From the NCBI GenBank assembly GCA_964624475.1, contig CAZUYC010000069.1, forward strand, positions 74,635 through 138,634: a DNA stretch of 64,000 nt, given 5' to 3'. Source of the DNA: CAZUYC01 sp964624475. GTDB lineage: Bacteria; Myxococcota_A; UBA9160; SMWR01. Shown one piece after another: positions 61,711 to 64,000 of this stretch (its first letter is position 1; the number at the start of each line of letters is the position of its first letter). A program made the translations under genes and the position numbers. The notes below the pieces were generated by a model. It searched no databases and had not been told where the DNA came from. It saw nothing but the letters and a program-made list of their open reading frames with translations.

Positions 61711-62098
61711 CGCGGGGTTCCTGGTCGCGCTTCTCAGTCGCCGCGACACCAACCATCGCTGGGCCTCCGCCCAGACGCCGCGCCTTCCTCCCCCCTGGCG
61801 TACCTGCGACGCGGTGCTGTCGGAGGCGTTCCACCTGCTCGGCCCGCGCGGTCGGCCCCCGCTGGCCGCGCTGCTCCGTCGTCGGGCCGCGGTCCTCGGC
61901 TTCGACCTCGGCTCGGAGCTCGAACGGGTGTTGACGCTCATGCACAAGTACTCGGACGTGCCGATGAGCCTCGCCGACGCCTGCCTCGTGCGCATGACCG
62001 AAACGCTCCCGGATCCCGTCCTGCTCACCACGGACACCGACTTCCGCATCTACCGCCGCCACAGCCGGCAGACGGTTCCCTGCATCTTGCCACGCTGA
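61688..62098 (+). CDS. PIN-domain RNase toxin (VapC-like)
   Basis: 136 residues. The acidic metal-binding residues are Asp8 (VLVDAGFLVAL), Glu46 (LSEAFHL), Asp97 (SLADACLV) and Asp116/118 (TTDTDFRIY), so the catalytic site is intact. It should cleave RNA until neutralised by the RHH antitoxin upstream. Length is typical for VapC. The region after it to 62204 shows no gene. Confidence 0.88.
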   Translation: MAPSVLVDAGFLVALLSRRDTNHRWASAQTPRLPPPWRTCDAVLSEAFHLLGPRGRPPLAALLRRRAAVLGFDLGSELERVLTLMHKYSDVPMSLADACLVRMTETLPDPVLLTTDTDFRIYRRHSRQTVPCILPR

Positions 62099-62204
62099 TC
62101 CCCGTCTCGATCTTCCGCGCTTCGGGCCTGCGGGTGCCCCCGTCGTAGCGGCGCGGGTCGCCCGACGGTCCGCCTTCCGCGCCTTCTTGGCGGCGCGAAA
62201 CTGG

Positions 62205-62458
62205 CCCCCCGTCATGATCAAGGCGAGCGCCGGCGGCCCCGCGACGTGATGCGGGCGATGGGGGACAAGGTCACGGCGCGCCAGACGCTGCAGAAGGCCG
62301 GCGTCCCGATCACGGGGGTCGACATCGTGAAGGCGATGATTCGCGCGGCCTCGGGAGAGCTGCTCGGCATCGTGCAGAGCGACCTGCGGATCACGGGACA
62401 TGCGATCGAGGCGCGCGTCTACACCGAGGATCCCGACCAGAAGCCGTCAAGGAAATGA
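62205..62458 (+). pseudogene. Scrambled biotin carboxylase (acyl-CoA carboxylase) fragment
   Basis: Three pieces of the biotin carboxylase domain lie together in a non-native order. PVMIKASAGG at 62208-62237 is in one frame and runs into a stop. Then, from 62250 in another frame, RAMGDKVTARQTLQKAGVP is followed directly by TGVDIVKAMIRAASGELLGI and RITGHAIEARVYTEDPDQ. In intact enzymes AMGDK precedes the KASAGG loop, and about 170 residues separate AGVP from TGVD. The copy is therefore rearranged, deleted and out of frame: a relic of an AccC/PccA-type gene rather than a functional one. It lies between two toxin-antitoxin modules. Confidence 0.7.
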
Positions 62459-62492
62459 ATGATGCCCGCTGATACGGACTATCCGCCGCTTT

Positions 62493-62840
62493 TCACAGAT
62501 CTGCGGCATGCCGCAGTTTCGACTTCACGTCTCGAAGCAACAGTGGAGGGAGTCGTTTGAGGCGTTTACTGAATCGGCGATTATCGATGGACCGACTCTG
62601 GTCGATCATCAATTCGCAGAGGGCAGTGTTTCCGGCGACAGCCCTGGGCAGAACGGTTCGAAGCACGCTCTCCCCCGTCAGCCGAGCGGTGCATGGCAGG
62701 ATCCACGTCGAGGGGTGTCCGGTGCGGTTCAGAAGATCCGACTGAATCACGAGGACTGGACGCGTCTTGCTGGGCGCCGTGCCCCGGCGAGGATTGAGGT
62801 CGGCGAGATAGAGCCACCCGTGTTCGATGGCCTCCTTCAA
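62493..62840 (-). CDS. MazF/PemK-like endoribonuclease toxin
   Basis: 115 residues. HGWLYLADLNPRRGTAPSKT, RPVLVIQSDLLNR and TWILPCTARL match the MazF/PemK fold (N-terminal G-x-x-x-x-x-DLNP and KTRPVLV), and LPRAVAGNTALCELMIDQSR is the middle strand region. It cleaves mRNA when free. It begins within the stop of the RHH gene upstream (ATGA), a TA operon. The 394-nt gap on the far side holds the biotin carboxylase relic. Confidence 0.88.
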   Translation of the reverse strand: MKEAIEHGWLYLADLNPRRGTAPSKTRPVLVIQSDLLNRTGHPSTWILPCTARLTGESVLRTVLPRAVAGNTALCELMIDQSRSIDNRRFSKRLKRLPPLLLRDVKSKLRHAADL

Positions 62841-63085
62841 GGGAGACCTTCCCCCGCAAGGTGGTCGAGCTCCTCTACCTCCGCTTCGGCGCCGGCGCGC
62901 ACGCGCCGTGCGGCGTCCTCATACTGGGCCCGCAGCGCCTCCCGATCCGTGGACTCCTTGAGGAGCAGGAGGCCGCGCCGGACCACTTCCACCTTGCTCT
63001 TGGCCTTGAGCCGCTTCTGGAGCTCCTCCACCAGGCGCACCTCGTTGCGGGGCAGCGTGATGCTCGATTTGGTATTTGATTTCAT
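62837..63085 (-). CDS. RHH antitoxin for the MazF-like toxin
   Basis: 82 residues. KSSITLPRNEVRLVEELQKR is an RHH N-terminus, followed by LKAKSKVEVVRRGLLLLKES and an acidic tail EAEVEELDHLAGEG that could wrap the toxin. ATG 63085 is chosen because a sigma70 promoter abuts it; a much longer in-frame ORF to 63379 is a GC-rich artefact. It is cotranscribed with the toxin (ATGA). The promoter holds GGTAT/ATACC inverted half-sites that could be the operator. Confidence 0.85.
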   Translation of the reverse strand: MKSNTKSSITLPRNEVRLVEELQKRLKAKSKVEVVRRGLLLLKESTDREALRAQYEDAARRVRAGAEAEVEELDHLAGEGLP

Positions 63086-63091
63086 ACCTAT

Positions 63092-63120
63092 TAGATACCC
63101 AAGAGCCAGCGCTGGGTCAA
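63092..63120 (-). promoter_or_regulatory. Sigma70-type promoter of the RHH/MazF operon, leaderless
   Basis: On the minus strand TTGACC (63120-63115), a 17-nt spacer and TATCTA (63097-63092) lie 6 nt before the ATG at 63085. This is a near-consensus promoter whose start site should fall at or next to the start codon. Inverted GGTAT and ATACC sequences flank the start codon and are a likely autoregulatory site. Confidence 0.65.
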
Positions 63121-63206
63121 CGGCTCCCAAGGGGTTCGGGGCGAGGGCCGGGCTCTTGGCGCGCCTCCGCGGAGCGCGACGGGGCTGGCGCGGCGCATCG
63201 CCTTCT

Positions 63207-63383
63207 CTAACGCGCGCCCGGCCGCACCCGCGCGCGCTGCCTGGCGGCGGCGATCGCCTTGGCCGAAAATAGTTTCGCCTGCTCGAGCCAGGCGAGCCGT
63301 TCGCGGTAGGAGAGCGCCAGCCACGCGCGGCGTTGCGTCTCGTGGTGGAGCTCGAAGGCGCGCTCGCGCTCCGGGTCATTCAT
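63207..63383 (-). CDS. 58-residue partner of the nucleotidyltransferase (possible antitoxin)
   Basis: 58 residues, MNDPERERAFELHHETQRRA, then LSYRERLAWLEQAKLFSAKA and a basic tail. The ATG overlaps the stop of the upstream nucleotidyltransferase gene (GATGAATGA), giving tight coupling. The pattern H-x-x-Q-x-R...YRERL-x-WLE resembles small helical proteins that accompany MNT-type toxins, so it could be the antitoxin or partner. No DNA-binding motif seen. Confidence 0.6.
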   Translation of the reverse strand: MNDPERERAFELHHETQRRAWLALSYRERLAWLEQAKLFSAKAIAAARQRARVRPGAR

Positions 63384-63888
63384 CGCCGGGCTCGAACTCG
63401 CGGGCGATCTCCTCGAGGTGGCGCACGTCCTCCAGGTCTCGAGGGCGTCCCGAGCGGCGCTTCATCTCCACGAGATCGGAGATGCTAGCGACAGCCACGC
63501 GGACGTCCCCGAGGTCCGCCCAGGTGGCTCGACGATAGGCCGCTTCGAACGGAAACGGCTCCTCGACGAACAGATCCACTTCGGTGGCCGGGTGCACCGG
63601 GCTCGCGAGGGAGAAGACGATCATCCCCTTGTTCTGGATCCAGTCCGCTCGCTTGCGTGGATCCGAGAGATCTTCAGCGGGAACCGGATCGCGTGGCGTG
63701 TAGCCGAGCTCCGAGAGAGAGGCGAGCGCTGCGCGAACATTGGCCGTGTCGAGTGAGAGGACGAGATCCAGATCGGCCGTGAATCGGGGATGACCGTGCA
63801 ACACCACGGCGACGCCGCCCACCACGAGATAACGAACGCCGGCGCGTTGCAGCGCCGCGAAGATCGTCTCGAGTGAGCCGACAGCCAT
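63376..63888 (-). CDS. MNT-type nucleotidyltransferase (DUF6036/AbiEii-like)
   Basis: 170 residues. The nucleotidyltransferase fold is visible at VVGGVAVVLHGHPRFTADLD: Gly24-Gly25 and the metal pair Asp39-x-Asp41. A third acidic residue is in TEVDLFVEEP. Enzymes of this type may transfer nucleotides to RNA or proteins and serve as toxins in TA systems. It is coupled to a 58-residue ORF. TA function is inferred from gene pairing and neighbours. Confidence 0.75.
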   Translation of the reverse strand: MAVGSLETIFAALQRAGVRYLVVGGVAVVLHGHPRFTADLDLVLSLDTANVRAALASLSELGYTPRDPVPAEDLSDPRKRADWIQNKGMIVFSLASPVHPATEVDLFVEEPFPFEAAYRRATWADLGDVRVAVASISDLVEMKRRSGRPRDLEDVRHLEEIAREFEPGDE

Positions 63889-63912
63889 CGCGGCGAGCTT
63901 AGCGTGAACCCG

Positions 63913-64000
63913 CTACCCGGAGCCCTCGAACCCCGGCGGCCACCACCGCCCCGGCGGCTCCCAGGCGCCCGTCTCGTTCTGCACGGTCAGCACGCGCACG
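63913..64000 (-). CDS. 3' end of a gene entering from the right edge (partial)
   Basis: About 29 codons, stop TAG at 63915-63913. The end reads RVLTVQNETGAWEPPGRWWP, then PGFEGSG, with GC-rich third positions. It lies 24 nt before the MNT gene on the same strand. The family cannot be judged from this fragment. Confidence 0.35.
   Translation of the reverse strand, partial: VRVLTVQNETGAWEPPGRWWPPGFEGSG

Noticed and set aside
63086..63379. Long N-terminal extension of the RHH antitoxin
   Set aside because: The extension is basic low-complexity sequence that overlaps the 58-residue ORF antisense frame region, while a promoter abuts the ATG at 63085.

Overview
This window is very GC-rich and almost entirely coding, with GC-biased codons and many ATGA/GTGA start-stop overlaps. 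Signal peptides, lipoboxes, an OprP/OprO-type porin ending in Phe, lipopolysaccharide-type glycosyltransferases and Thr-type sulfatase-like proteins indicate a Gram-negative, outer-membrane-bearing bacterium. The best guess is a deltaproteobacteria-like lineage (Myxococcota, Desulfobacterota or Binatota-like); this is inference, since no rRNA or phylogenetic marker is present. No tRNA, rRNA, CRISPR array, prophage or intact insertion sequence was seen.

Layout. 0-1.2 kb: a GT4 glycosyltransferase. 1.2-11.9 kb: an unusual envelope module. It holds an Npt/Tlc-type nucleotide translocase fused to HEAT repeats and a cyclic-nucleotide-binding domain, a lipoprotein with a duplicated four-Cys unit, an exported glucan,water-dikinase-like protein, two class-A beta-lactamase-fold serine hydrolases and a second Npt-type translocase. 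12-15 kb: an acyl-CoA synthetase and an arylsulfotransferase-like lipoprotein. 15-46.8 kb: a large glycan/envelope island with seven multi-spanning GT-C (ArnT/PMT-like) proteins, zinc-ribbon and other methyltransferases, SGNH hydrolases, a radical SAM enzyme, a GT9 enzyme, a fatty acid desaturase-like enzyme, an NAD-dependent epimerase, a GT-C/sulfatase fusion and a separate sulfatase-like protein. From 43.2 kb a coupled operon carries a methyltransferase, GT2, DUF2304, polysaccharide deacetylase and GNAT, followed by a second GT2 and an SGNH protein to 48.9 kb. 49-55 kb: peroxiredoxin, phosphate-type porin, aldehyde dehydrogenase, a ZapG/YhcB-like protein and a TPR lipoprotein. 55.3-58.7 kb: a three-gene epimerase, nucleotidyltransferase and GT2 cassette, then a DUF928 protein. 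58.9-61.2 kb: ilvB-ilvN. 61.2-64 kb: an accessory patch with VapBC-like, RHH/MazF-like and MNT-type modules around a scrambled biotin carboxylase pseudogene.

Much of the window therefore builds, moves or modifies surface carbohydrate: GT2/DUF2304 proteins can make polyprenyl-phosphate sugars that GT-C proteins use outside the membrane, and deacetylase, sulfatase-like, SGNH and methyltransferase proteins could decorate the product. The most unusual proposal is that two nucleotide translocases supply ATP to an exported dikinase. At the DNA level, a -10-like TAnnnT box 6-10 nt before the start codon recurs at about ten genes, suggesting widespread leaderless transcription. A REP-like 20-nt motif occurs four times, including in a 60-nt-arm inverted repeat between convergent genes.
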